The notes under the pieces are model-generated. The model was not told where the DNA came from and did not search any database. It saw nothing but the letters and a program-made list of their open reading frames with translations. The position numbers and the translations under genes are program-made. DNA of 64,000 nucleotides, from the NCBI GenBank assembly GCA_036362985.1, contig JAYGXS010000004.1, forward strand, positions 25,972,633 through 26,036,632, in the 5' to 3' direction. Below, piece after piece: positions 33,869 to 45,184 of the stretch (positions are counted from its first letter, which is position 1; the number at the start of each line of letters is the position of its first letter). This DNA is from Ligula intestinalis. Its lineage: Eukaryota > Platyhelminthes > Cestoda > Diphyllobothriidea > Diphyllobothriidae.

Positions 33869-36800
33869 GTTCCTCCAAAGCGGTCGCAACCTCACAGGTC
33901 ATGGTGCAGTCGCCGCGTGGCCTAATCCGTCCAAGTGCCATAGCAACTGTCCAGGCGGAAGCCACGGCAGCACGTGGAAGTATTGCAGCAGCACGCGCGA
34001 CTGCCAAAGCCACGGGTCTGGCGAGCGAGTCAGCAGCAGCTTTGGCCCGGGAGGCCCGTCGTCTGGCCTCACCTGGGGCAACGATGCATGCATCCTCCTC
34101 CCTGACGGGGCCACTAGCATCCACGTTGGTGGGAGTCTTCCAACCAGAGAGCACCGACGACGACGAAGCCGAGTACGATATCACCGTCTCCACCTCCTGC
34201 CGAGTCACACGTCATTCTAATTACTCCTTCGCTGAGGACATTCCTCAGGTCTCCTCCCCTTATCCGCACTCCGGCGTCCTCCTATCGCCCCACGATGGCA
34301 TCTCTCCGCACTCCTCCCAATCGCCGGATCCTCTCAGTCTGCCCGCGCTAGGTGTTGTTCCGCAGCCCTACAGCCGATCAGATAATCCCACCGCCGGCGC
34401 CAGAGAACCCATTTTCGCGCCCAGGACTGACGTCACCCAATGCCTACCCGTCGCCAATTTGGTGAGGTTTGAAAATCCGCTGGAAGGCAGTGACCACGGT
34501 CCGACGCCGATTACTGCAGAGGCCATTCACCAGCCACGGCCTGCAGAACCGGATGATTTTGTGACATCGGTGAGACGGGCCAGACAAGACTGCTTCCAGA
34601 CCTCGGTCTCGGAAAGCGCCACCGCCAAAGAAGACGTCTTCTTTATGGGCGACTCGGCAACAACCGTGCCCTCTGCGGTGGACGTCCTTAGGGCTCCGAG
34701 TGTGTCCAGTGCAGTTGCAGTGCTGGACGATGGCAAGGAAGCCGCAGACGGGAAGCTAGCCGGAGACGCACCCGAGGAGTCATCAACGAAACACCACTAC
34801 CAACGTCGTTACTGGCAACCTCGGACTATTCCCTCCGAAAAGGCATCCTATCGCAGCCGAAGTGTCTCGCGTCTTGCCTCGTCTGCTACTCAACGTGCTA
34901 CTGAACAGGCAAATGTTTCCAACCAGGCTGGTCACATGTATTCTAGGTCCAGTTCGCGCTACCGCAGTACCGATATCGATGCTGCGTTAGCCTCCTCACG
35001 TGACAATCTCATGGGCAGCTCTTACACCGATGCGACTAAGAAGGAGGACTATGTTGCCTCGCTGTTTGACCTCACTGGTAAACGCCCCGGTGCTGGCGGT
35101 CTAAAGGACATTGGTCTTCAACGCTACCCAAGCAATCACTTCAACGGAAAGTCTACTAACTCGCTCCTGGAGACGGACATAGATACGGGTGCACAGATGG
35201 ACCAGCCTATAATTCTTGAGACGGATGTGGACACTCTGAACACCTGTCGGCTAGTTGGTAGCATTGGTGGTGGAGAACAGGGCGGAGTTGTCACCAGTCC
35301 GGAAGCGGCTCCAGGCAAGGACAAGTCCTACAGTCTGTTCAACCTGACTGCCATATGCACCCCAGGTCTCCATCGACGCTTCGCGCCTGGGGGTGCGCAA
35401 ACTCTGCCAGCTACGGTCGAAATGACGGACCTCTACAAGAGGACTCAGAGTTTGCAGGGCATAGCAGATGACAAACAATCACTCGCTGGCGGACCCGGAA
35501 GGGAAAGTTCTAGAGGTCTGATTGCTCGGCTGCGGGCTAGAGCGCGCTCCAACCACGAACTTCGAGTTGCCGAATCACTCACCCGATTGGATCTACCAGA
35601 ATGGCTTGATAAGGCCGACCTATCCAAGCCCATCCTTTCTACGCATGAAAGCAGGCTGAATTCATTACCAACTGAGGGTTCCATGTCGAGGTTAGAAGGA
35701 GACTCCATCCCGCGATATAGTCTTCGTGAACGGCCGACAGTAACTAAATCGAGTTCGCAGAGGGAGGTCGCAGCCCCCTCGGTTCAGAACGACCTCTCCT
35801 CTGCGAGGCCTCCAATATGTACGATGAGCAGTCGGATTCGGACAATCGAGACCGTCTCAAGTCCGACCTGGTCAGTGGCTCCACCCAAGGATACGCAGGA
35901 ACTCAAACGTCCGCTGCGGCCGAGCGAGCTCTTGCGTCAACGAGATTCCGCTATAACAAGAGCACTTGCCCCAATAAACTCAAAGTTGCGCAGTTCCATG
36001 CGTAGTTCCAGCGAGATACCGAATGGAACACGACTTGATCGCGGCACTCTGCTCTCTTCCAGTCTGAGGGATCAAACAGCCCCCGGAACAACAACCGCTT
36101 CTGGTGCTGCCAATTCAGTCCACCTAAATCCAGACGACTTTTTAACCCGAGAACAAAAACTCTGGAATCTGCGGCCTGCTCCACTGAAGACTGTAGAAGA
36201 TTCGACACCAAGAATCGCAGTAAGCACTGGTGCTTTGTCCTCTGCTGAACTAGTTCGGGCACCAAAGACGCCTCAGACCATCACTGACCCAACTACCTCA
36301 TCGAACCTACGTTTAACTCCACGTTTGAGTAATCGGAAGAGTCCACAGGACTGTCTAGTACGCATTAATGGTGACACCCATATTATCCCTGATCCACAGG
36401 AGCTGCGGGCTAAGGAATTACCGAAGGGCACGTCAGCCGAGAGCAGCATCAAGATGGCAGACTGCGACGCCACAGATTCTGAGGCCTTTGACGGCCATCT
36501 CGAGGCAGGATTCTACCAGCCTATGGGGTCCGATCGTGGAATGCCTGGTCACAGGCAGGAAGAGGAAGAGGAATGCATTTACGAGGAGGTGAAAAGACCG
36601 AAAACTAGAGCTCCACCTCCACCACCGCCAGCACATCTAGTCTCGACTCATAGATCACCACCACCGCACAACGGCGATACTTACGCCCTCTCGCCCCTAG
36701 CTCCACCGAGCCCCTCTTGGCGATCCATGGATGAGGGTGGTGAGACAGAGACGGAAGCTACAGATGGCTTTGACAAGATTTCCGACCTCACCTGTCTCAC

Positions 36801-38244
36801 CGATCTACTTGACCGATGCGCCGGCCGACACCTCACTCTCCTGCAAAACCGGCCCTCTGCCCTGGAGACGCTGTTAGCTCAGATTGGTTGGTGGCCCAGC
36901 GTGCCGTCAGCTGCCAAGTCGGAACGCGGTTCACTTAGCAGCGCGGAGTGCATCGCGCTGGCAGCGGGTCATTTTGACGTTAATGAGGACGGCCACAGAC
37001 ACGAGTTCCTAGCTCTGCTAGCCAGCCCATCTAGCCAACGTCCAATTGAGCTCACCGAGTTTGGTCTGAACCAGGTCTGCAGTGGCCTTGAACGCAACCC
37101 CAAGGACGGCATGCTGTATTTACGCTGCAATAACCCCGACTGTCCTCGTGTTGGTCCAACACGTGCTGATAAGGCTCGTTCCTGGGTCACATGCCCCAAC
37201 TGCTTCACCGCCTACTGTTCGGCCACCTGCCGGCAACGTGCCCCCCACGGCGGTGACGTCTGCTCCTTCGGCAGGGCCCGTCTCGTCTGCGGTCGCATCC
37301 TCCACCAACTGGCCCCCTGTCAACAAGTTAGCCTTACGGTTCTCGCAAAGGCGGGTTTTGCGCGACTGGGTCGCGGTGGCATCGCGCTGGCTTTCTCCTC
37401 CGTCCAGAATGCTGAGTTCTTCCTCACACGCTGCAATGCTCTGCCCAATCACCCCGGCGCCGATTCCTTCCTGCCTTCGGATGTTGAGACCACCGCAACG
37501 CGGCCCAGTCCTTCAGGTCTTATGGCGCCACCCATCTACCTCACGCTGGAGGAGTTAAACGAACTGGACTCTCGGGTAGCCACGCCCTGTCGGACCTACG
37601 CACCCAACAATAGCTTTGTCCTCATTGTCATTGTCTGTGCCTACGATATACAGACAGTAGGCAACGGCAGGGCTGTACACTTCTTCAAGCAGGGTCGCAT
37701 TCTGCCCTTCCCAGTGGCTGCTGCAGGCTGCCAACCGCACAACACCGAAGTAGTACGAAAGCCGACGTTTGAAAAGAGAGGCGGTGGCGTAGCAGAAGCC
37801 TCCCTCGGGGGCTGGACACCAGTCAAGACAACCCGGGAAGAGCGAGAAATCTTTCTGAAACGCCTTCAGCGCACTCTGCGAGAACGTGGTCTGAGTCTGC
37901 GTCATCATCACGCGGAGGTTTATCAGAAGCTGGAGCACTTTGTGGAGACTGGGGAGCCCTTCAAGGAGGTTGAACTGAGCTTTCATGACTACATTGCGGA
38001 CCAGGAGGTGGTGTGCGTAATAGGTCCCATGAAGGAGGCCGTCCTCCAGGTGGTTGATGCAGTAAGGCAGCGTGCAAAGAAAAAGCCTACGACGGAAACT
38101 GGTCAGCAACAGCAGCGACAGCAGCAGGTTCATGCCCCCGCGCACAAAACCATGCCTGCCACTACCACCGCCGCCGCAATGAAACAGCCAGCTAGCCGGC
38201 CGCTGGTGTCAAGGCCTCGAAGAGGAGTTGAGACAGAACTCTGA
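33869..38244 (+). CDS. Large 3' terminal exon: AJM-1/AJM1-like junction scaffold protein (tentative)
   Basis: Uninterrupted coding exon of about 1,457 codons ending in TGA at 38242-38244. An acceptor (TTTTTCTTTCCAAAG) ends at 33868, and the frame is closed upstream by TAA at 33841, so the ATG at 33901 need not be the true start. Residues below are counted from that ATG. Residues 1-60 are an Ala/Arg-rich helical stretch. Residues 60-1000 are low-complexity and Ser/Thr/Pro-rich, with DDDEAEYD near 87, IYEEV then a six-proline run near 905, and no membrane segment. Residues 1040-1390 look folded. They include a zinc-binding-like cluster at about 1075-1125 (CNNPDC, CPNC, YCSATC, H, C) resembling a MYND finger, followed by hydrophobic alpha/beta-like sequence (FVLIVIVCAYD; YIADQEVVCVIGPM). 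A Gln-rich tail lies near 1400. I compare the C-terminal half to apical junction molecule proteins of epithelial junctions. The coding call is secure; the family name is from memory. Confidence 0.85.
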
Positions 38245-38740
38245 GCCTGTCGCCTCACCTGCCCCCTTCAGATTTACCACTGTATCCAACAGAAACTAAC
38301 TTGCCCGACCCTTGATTCATTCGACACTCTCGTCGTTCTATGCCCCGACCTCCCCTCGCTCTCCCATGCCCATGTAAATTAATCACCTTCTTCCCGCTCC
38401 TCGACTCAGTCTGTTCTCCCTCGCGGGGAACCTGGCTTTTATATAAGACCAGAAATTTACAATTCAGTCATTTTCGTGTTCGGTCCAGTTTCAATAATAA
38501 CAGTCTTTCGTCTAGCGACCCGCCCGTGCACTTAGCACACTATACCTACAAACTTGAAAAGTTTCTTTGATTTTTAACCTATCCGCCTTTGGGATGACTC
38601 GGGTTATTTACCTTACTTTGTGAATTATATGCTATAGTATGTTAACTCATAGACGTTGGTTGTTTCTTCTCTCTGTCCTCATTGGTAGCAGTTTTTGGCA
38701 GAACAAAATTCAGTGTCAATACAAGCGAAAGTACGGTTTT
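38245..38740 (+). other. Probable 3' UTR and flank of the AJM-like gene
   Basis: Pyrimidine-rich non-coding sequence follows the TGA. No AATAAA or ATTAAA is seen within about 500 bases, so the cleavage site is not placed. TTTTATATAAGACC near 38448 is TATA-like but isolated. Confidence 0.4.
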
Positions 38741-38744
38741 CAGG

Positions 38745-38905
38745 AGGTAGTTGAGACGAAACAAATGCGATGACTGGGACTTTATTCGTCTTACACTTCG
38801 TATTCCGTTGCGGAACCATCATCAGAGACAAAAGCAGAAACGCGCAATTCATACACAGGAAATCGCAGTATCTAAAGGATATGGTTGCTACGCTACTGCT
38901 TACCT
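38745..38905 (-). mobile_element. Solo PLE tail
   Basis: Read on the minus strand it gives CTGCTTTTGTCTCTGATGAT, GGTTCCGCAACGGAATACGA, AGACGAATAAAGTCCCAGTC and ATCGCAT. This is the same tail consensus as at 17.1, 26.2, 40.2, 41.3 and 48.0 kb. No coding sequence is attached. It lies about 500 bases beyond the stop of the AJM-like gene. Confidence 0.6.
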
Positions 38906-39344
38906 ACGCAGTTAGTATTTACGGCTCAGTTCACTAGCAGCACTCAAATGCATGGTTGTGACTTAAATTACCAATGAGGCCTTTATTTACCGTGCCGCAT
39001 ACAAAGTTTATTAAAAAGGAATAGGCATTATAACACAATGGTGACTTAATACTACTCCAGCCTTGGGACGGTATATGCCAGTCCTTCTGAGCGAAACTTA
39101 TACGAGCCGCATCCTCACGAGCTTGGGGAACCTCGCTAGCTCCAGCTGCTTATTGGGAGATTATTTCGGAATATAGCTTCAGGAAGTTGTGCGAAATGCA
39201 GACTCGATTTCTGGACTTTAAGCTCAAGTGGACTATGATTACGTTCATGTTGAAGTGCTCTCCTATGAGTTTTGGATTTGGTAAGGATAACTTCTGCGGC
39301 GGACTAAGCAGACCACGGGAATAGGAACCGTCCATAGTATAGGG

Positions 39345-40005
39345 GACTGCGCCAAATTCCAGAGATGTTAGATTCAGGGTAAAGGGGAGATTTAGAGTTA
39401 AGCCTAACAGTTGGGGTTAAGGTTATGGCAAAAGAAGTTTAAGTAGTGCACCTTATATATCCCTTATTCCAGAATTCTTTCCTACGGAAGCGATGGTTAT
39501 AAGGATTTTGGGGGGGAGGGGTGGGGAAATAGGGTTGGCAGTGAAGGAAATTTTTCGAAATACGTGGACTTCAGGTAAGTTGAAGCAGACGACCTTCTAA
39601 CCATCATTTCTAGTTTTTCAGGGATTTCGCGAAATCTACATTTTAATAATCAGATTTTCCTACAATACGTTTAACGATAATGCAGATTATGAAGATCTGC
39701 AGACATAAATCAACAACATTTGTGAATAAACTAAAATAAAAATACATTTAGCAGTTATTAATGTACATTCCACTACCTATCCTAATTCCCCACCCATAAT
39801 ACCCCTATGACAACCGTTTTTGCAGGACAAATGCTGGAACTAGGGGTTTATGAGTTGCACTTTTTAAACTACTGTTGCCAAGATTATGATTTTATTAGGG
39901 CTAAAAGTTTGGGTTCGGGTTAAATGTATGGTTTGGATTTAAGGTAAAACTAGTGTTAAGATTGAGGTAGCAGCTTTGTTTTACGTTAGAACTAGTGTGA
40001 GGGTT
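39345..40005 (-). repeat. Repeat region with GGGTTAAG-type tracts and a G-rich run
   Basis: AGGGTAAAGG, TTAGAGTTAAGCC and GGGGTTAAGGTTATGG at 39375-39425, and GGGTTCGGGTTAAATG with further TTAAGG words at 39905-40000, are minus-strand versions of the CTAACC tracts elsewhere. The segment 39760-39900 (CCACCCATAATACCCCTATG; TTTTTAAACTACTGTTGCC) matches 50010-50095. Together they suggest an unclassified repeat family about 600 bases long. Confidence 0.45.
39510..39534 (+). other. Potential G-quadruplex
   Basis: Four G-runs of 7, 4, 4 and 3 are separated by loops of 1, 1 and 5 bases, fitting the usual G3+N1-7 pattern. It lies inside the unclassified repeat above. Confidence 0.6.
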
Positions 40006-40199
40006 AATACATGGGAACATATCTGCTCTAGGTGGTTCAGCGAAGCTGCATACCCCCTATTCCTCTACTAACGTAAACGTAGCCACAAGATCCAGAACCC
40101 GAAGGCACCATGAGATCATTTGCCGGTTGGTATTCAAAGTTCGCCAACATTTCCTGTTATCAACTATATCCACATTTCCCCCAAACCGGCTATTAGACG

Positions 40200-40690
40200 C
40201 TGATGAGCTTGTCTTTTGAGAAGGAGGAAATGCGATCGCCAGGACAATACCTTTACTCGTCTGACGTTTTTGATCTCGCCGCGGGCCCACTATCAGAGAA
40301 AATAGCAGAAACAGTGATTTGCAAATTTTATAGGGGATAGTCACTATGCTACTGCATAAATATGACAATAAGACTTCCTCCTATCGAGGATGACTGTCCG
40401 CTTGTGCGCTAAGTGCTTGGGGGCCGGCGCGAACTTCGTGACCTGCTGAACTTTCATCACTCCTTTCGGACTTTGACGGGATTATTGCTCGGTCGTATCG
40501 CTCACCGGCGGTGGTGTCAGAAGATGGGTTCGCCTCTGCGCCCCCCGAGTGGTGAATTACTTTGGCCAAACTGAGCCCCAGCCCCGAATATGGATTGAGC
40601 AAGTAGTTGCACTTGTTATAGACTGGGGTTCCGTAAACCCTCACTCAAGCACACATGAGCCGCACACAGGACGGAGGCAACCACAAGGCG
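40200..40690 (-). mobile_element. PLE GIY-YIG C-terminus and tail, inverted partner
   Basis: The minus-strand frame 40644-40381 reads YNKCNYLLNPYSGLGLSLAK, VIHHSGGAEANPSSDTTAGE and ends ALSAQADSHPR. These are the same blocks as NKCSCLPNPYSVLRLSLAKA and QAIRAQAGNHPR in the plus copy at 40.7-41.2 kb. The tail follows at 40340-40200 (CTGATAGTGGGCCCGCGG, AACGTCAGACGAGTAAAGGT, CCTGGCGATCGCATTTCC). The GIY-YIG core itself is missing. It joins its partner head-to-head near 40690. Confidence 0.8.
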
Positions 40691-40695
40691 TCCGA

Positions 40696-41375
40696 TAATG
40701 CAAACAAAACGCCCACTATCATGGCAAGAAACATATTGCGTTGCCTACAGGATTTGGTGCAATAGCGGAAACAGCAAATATCTTGGAGAAATTACACGAA
40801 TTTTTAAGACGCGGATTGCCGAACACGCAGCAGCAATTTGGAGGAGTGAGGCTAATTCTCTGGCCACGGCTCATTCGACGAGACCCGGTCACACCTTCAA
40901 GTTTGCTAGGGACGAAATTATCGCGAGAGGTGACAGACGTGATTCGCGAATTACTTGAGTCATGGTTTACATGTCGCCAGTCTACAAACAAGTGCAGTTG
41001 CTTGCCCAACCCATATTCGGTGCTGCGGCTCAGTTTGGCCAAAGCAATTTCCCATTCAGGGACGGCACCGGCGAACCCGTCACCTAAGACCAGCGAGCCG
41101 AACATTCATCACGCCAGAGTCCAACACGGATGATGAAAGCTCAACACGTCACGGCCCGCACACCGGCCACCAAGCCATTAGAGCACAAGCAGGCAATCAT
41201 CCTCGATAGCAGGAAGCTTTTACTTGTCATAGATGGGCAGTAGCAAAGTGGCTGTATCCTGTTAAGATTGCAAATCCCTGTATATCAATAACCCGTTTCT
41301 GCTATCGTCTCTGATGTTGGGTACGCGACGGGATCCAAAACGTCAGAGGAATAAACTTCTTCTCCCTGCAATCGA
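40696..41375 (+). mobile_element. PLE GIY-YIG domain with tail
   Basis: The plus strand encodes VAYRIWCNSGNSKYLGEITR, FKTRIAEHAAAIWRSEANSL, HSTRPGHTFKFARDE and IIARGDRRDSR. After a frameshift it continues ELLESWFTCRQSTNKCSCLP and NPYSVLRLSLAK, and after another shift ends with STRHGPHTGHQAIRAQ. KYLGE stands at the YIG position of the GIY-YIG nuclease, and the Arg (KTRIAEH) is retained. The tail at 41275-41370 contains CTGATGTTGGGTACGCGACG and AACGTCAGAGGAATAAAC. Only the endonuclease portion of the polyprotein is present. Confidence 0.85.
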
Positions 41376-41629
41376 ATTTGTTTATTCTCACAATTGATTG
41401 TACTATATATTTGTAAGTAGGCGTGTTGTTTGTGTAAATAATGAACAGAGTAATCCTAGGCAAGCCTTGGTAAGAAGCGTGTCTGTTCAGTGCCCGATCG
41501 TCCGCTCATTGTGCAAAATACTATAACATAAAGAGGATTGACAGAAAGCAGATCTCAATACGCATAGCTTCAGTGGTTTTAGATATGGGGTTCCGTTACT
41601 CGGGAATCAGGAGGAAAGTGTCATCTATT

Positions 41630-41810
41630 ATTGCCGCCGAGGACAAGGGAAACTGGAATGGCCATTTCTGGATTATTAGCCATCGTCAGGCAGTCTAACT
41701 CAGAAGCATGTACTGCACTACCCAACCCTCAAACTCGGGATTTTTTATCAGAGTATAGCGCCCTTATTATTGAGACGTGAGCTCGTCGTCTTACCGGTTT
41801 AGGTTAGAAG
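41630..41810 (-). repeat. SINE-like repeat, second copy
   Basis: GGACAAGGGAAACTGGAATG and GCCATTTCTGGATTATTAGC are the reverse complement of 19030-19080. The following AACCCTCAAACTCGGGATTT, read on the minus strand, gives a T-arm-like CCCGAGTTTGAGGGTT. Orientation differs between the two halves relative to the 18.9 kb copy, implying rearrangement. Confidence 0.45.
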
Positions 41811-43560
41811 ATTTTGGCACTTGTTGACGAGCTTTCATCGACCACAAACGAAACTCAGTTGTCCTGCTTCGCCTTCTTCTTAGGCCTAATTTCTCAGGCT
41901 CTGAAAGCAGCTGTAGAAGCGAGCTGTTACTCAATGCTGCTTTAAAATTCTACCACATCGACTGAGAGATTTCATGATATTTATTTATACTTCTTTGTTA
42001 TAGTGTATAGAAATGATTTATATTCTTTATACGAAAAATATGCGAATTGCAGTTTAGGAACCCTGAATGCAAGCGCTACGGCCGGTTAGGTCCAAATTTA
42101 TTTGGGGGTCGAAGGGTTTTTATAGTAAACCATAAGATATCTTTATTTTCTGGCAAACAATTACGAGGGCGTAAGTTACATGAATACAAAAACATTGATG
42201 TAAACGCTTTCTGTGAAATATGTGTTAGTTTATAAAGGCATGGGGGATCAATGGTAAGAATTCACTTCATCGAAGTAGCCCTTCTTTACAGAGTGTATTT
42301 TATGCAGACGGCTGAAAAAAAGCTCGTTCGAACGCTGACCTCTTGGCGTGACTGAAGTATCTGGGGCTTTTGCTGTATAATCATAAATCTTCTTAATATT
42401 ATATAGTATATTAGTTATATTACAACCATGCTTAAGTAATTCTTTCTTTTTTTAATCGCATTACAAAATTTCGGTTAAGAGTTTGTTATACGGCACGTCT
42501 ACTCTATATGCGGAGCAAATGCTATCACGTGAACCCTGATTGTATCATCCTGAGGTTTCAACAGCAAACCGTTTTTATCCTTAAAAGTGAATGTACTCCT
42601 GGGGATTTCGGCCTCTCAAAAGTTGTTTATGCTGACCTCACCGCGATGGCAAGGGATGGCGGCAATTAGGGAAAATGTTCTCGCTCATTGCCGCGTCGGT
42701 TAGGGAGTATACGTTGGTGGGACAACGGGCATTGTTCTTGTCAAAATTGTCCGTCATTTTTTTACCCAGGCCCTTTGCTCTTGTCCGCAAATGTGAGGTC
42801 GGCGGTTGCTATGCTAAGCCGACGTCTCTGCCATCTGGTTGGCGACCGCCGCTATCGGTGTTCCTGCGCCAAAGTCTTTTGCAGGAAATTTGCCGGCCCA
42901 CCTTATATCTACTTCTGGGGTTTAGGTTACCTCCGTTTTACCTCCCAGTTAACTTGCGGAATTCTGATCTTACTGGCATTTTAGGTGTTTGGTCGTACGA
43001 GAATTGTACTGAGTCAAGGAGAATATATGCTTACCTCACCGTAACAGTGATGTTATTTGAAAAGGCTTCTTACAGTACCCATACACAGGACCTCGGAAGA
43101 ACAAAGACAACATGATTACTTTGGAAAAGTACAGTAGGCTAGTTTTTTCACTACATTATTCAAGGTGGTTAGAAGTTTTTTATCAAACTGCATCAAGCAC
43201 CTAACAGATGACTGATAGAGACGCAAATATTCGAGTCCCAGTGCTGTTGAGCTTGAGCTTTCTGGCTGGTACACGAATCTTTGACTAAGACAAATTGAAT
43301 AACAACAGCCAGTTGTCGTGGAAACTATTAAAGAAGATGCTCCCACACTGGTAAATCTTTGCTTTAATCGCTTATTGAGTTCGACTGAGAGTTCTCAACC
43401 TTAAGCGGCCCTTTTTTTATTCTGCTGACAGTCCAGTTACCTATCGTGGATTCCTGTAAACGTCGGCGAATTCAAAAAATTAACAAGCAGGTCAGTTATC
43501 CACTGCTTGTTCCCTTGGGGGTCGGTGAGATATCTTAGTGTTAGTAATAATAATATGACA
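41811..43560. other. Non-coding interval, nothing identified
   Basis: A 146-codon plus-strand frame (42675-43115) and an overlapping 98-codon frame are open, but neither has a recognisable motif or splice context. I do not call them genes. Short repeat words near 41915 match 22.3 kb. Confidence 0.3.
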
Positions 43561-43564
43561 TTCA

Positions 43565-43995
43565 AGCAGTCGATTTCGACGATGTCCACCGCGAGCCTCA
43601 ACAGGCTTAAGCAACACGGTGGCTGCGGCTGCATTACAGGGGAAGTAAATTTGTGGGATCTATCCCACTCTCTCACCATTCCCACCCCGGACCCGATGTC
43701 GAGACTAAATTCAAGAAGACCAGAGATGGGGGAAGGCGCAGGTGGCTGGCGCGACCAACACTAAACACTCGTACCAACAGCATGCCTTACTGGGTAGACT
43801 CCCACCTGCGAGCGCCATAGAAGTCACATTAAGAAGGAGCCATTGAATCTGCCTTTCAGTCCGCAGGTAGCCACTCGACACAAGAAGCCACACTGGGCCG
43901 ACTGCGGTATCCAAGGTATCCCGTCAGTTGGCAACCCGTCAAGCCACAGTGTATAGTGCACCGCGATTGTTTCAAGCACATCCGATTAATTATAG
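43565..43995 (+). repeat. SINE-like repeat S1, copy 1
   Basis: The unit begins with TTTCGACGATGTCCACCG, passes TCAAGAAGACCAGAGATGGG and GCGCAGGTGGCTGGCGCG, then ACATTAAGAAGGAGCC, CAGTTGGCAACCCGTCAAGC and a CACCGCGATTGTTTCAAGCA end. The same blocks in the same order are found at 44.75-45.18 kb, which defines a unit of about 430 bases. It has no coding capacity. Confidence 0.6.
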
Positions 43996-44744
43996 GGAGG
44001 AAATTAAATGCGCTGACGGTTGAACTTACGCTTTCCCCTATCGTTAGCAGCAAGCGGCAGCCTAGCTGATTGGTCGCCTGAGGTAGGATGGGCGCAGTGC
44101 TTTTTCCCTTCCCTTGCACAACCTGCTCTACAATGCTCATTGCTGACTTGTTTTTCTTGTTAGAACTGCGGTAGTAATAATAATAGTATATTTTTAACAG
44201 GGTATTTCCAAGGGCAACCAACGGTAATCCTGCAATAAAAATGACTCAAATATGTAAGCTTAAATTCGCTGCATTGCACCGAAAATGAAGAATTCACAGA
44301 ATTGCAAAAATGTGGGAAACTAAATGGGTACACGGAAAAAAATATTTCGATAGACCATCTATTTGTCGGAAAAATAATAGGCTCCAGTGAGTACTCTTTT
44401 TACTACGGTAAACAACTATGTTGTCTGAAATTTCGCCTATAGAATCTGTGGCAGAGGCATCGAGATATAACAACAAACGGCTGTCTATATTGCCTCCTCT
44501 GGGACACGTTCTTTTGGTTTGAAAGGTCTATGGAAGAATTCGTGAAAAATTTACTAGCGCCACAGGCCTCATTCAATTTCCTCACAGCTTCACCGACAAC
44601 CTGCCAGCACGGCATGGCTGGATGGGAAATAACGGCCTACTTCCTGAACACAAGAGACAACCTTGGATTACGAGTAATCCATTCACTATGCCGATCCGTC
44701 CTTGCATAGTCCAAACTCCAGGCGTTACAACAGTGTTGCCGTTG

Positions 44745-45180
44745 GTTTCGATGAGCTCCACCATGTGCTCCACCGCAGGATGGTGTAGGGATGGTGACTT
44801 ACGCTGGATAATAGTGAGAGTCTACTTGCGATGCATATATCTGTCTCTAGGTTCTACTCTCCCAAAGGGGCCCAGGTTCAAGACAAAATCAAGAAGACCG
44901 CATGCAGTAGTGGGCGCAGGTTTCTGGTGTGGCCGGAGCCACCCCTAAACGTGCCACCAGAACTGGCTCAGATCCCACGGATCGGAGTGGCATAAGAGCC
45001 CTATTAAGAAGGAGACATTTTAGTCTGATTCTCAGTTCGCCAGCCAGCCACTCCACACAAATACGTACTGAGCTGACAGCATGGTCCGAGTTATCCCGTA
45101 ACGTGGCAATATTCCAAGCCACGCCTTTTAGCGCACCGTGATTACTTTAAACATGTCAAATTGTTTATAGTATCGCCACA
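44745..45180 (+). repeat. SINE-like repeat S1, copy 2
   Basis: Shared blocks in order: TTTCGATGAGCTCCACCATG, AGGATGGTGTAGGGATGGTG, TCAAGAAGACCGCATGC, GGGCGCAGGTTTCTGG, TATTAAGAAGGAGACATTTT, AGCCAGCCACTCCACACAAA and GCGCACCGTGATTACTTTAA. It is the best-preserved full-length copy. Confidence 0.6.
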
Positions 45181-45184
45181 TACG

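Noticed and set aside
41275..41370. Hammerhead reading of the other PLE tail type (CTGATGA...GAAAC)
   Set aside because: Core-like words are present in the tail consensus, but the flanks do not pair to form stem I and stem II has a mismatch next to the core, so I do not call it.
42675..43115. 146-codon plus-strand frame
   Set aside because: No motif, no repeat homology and no splice signals; a second frame is open over the same bases.
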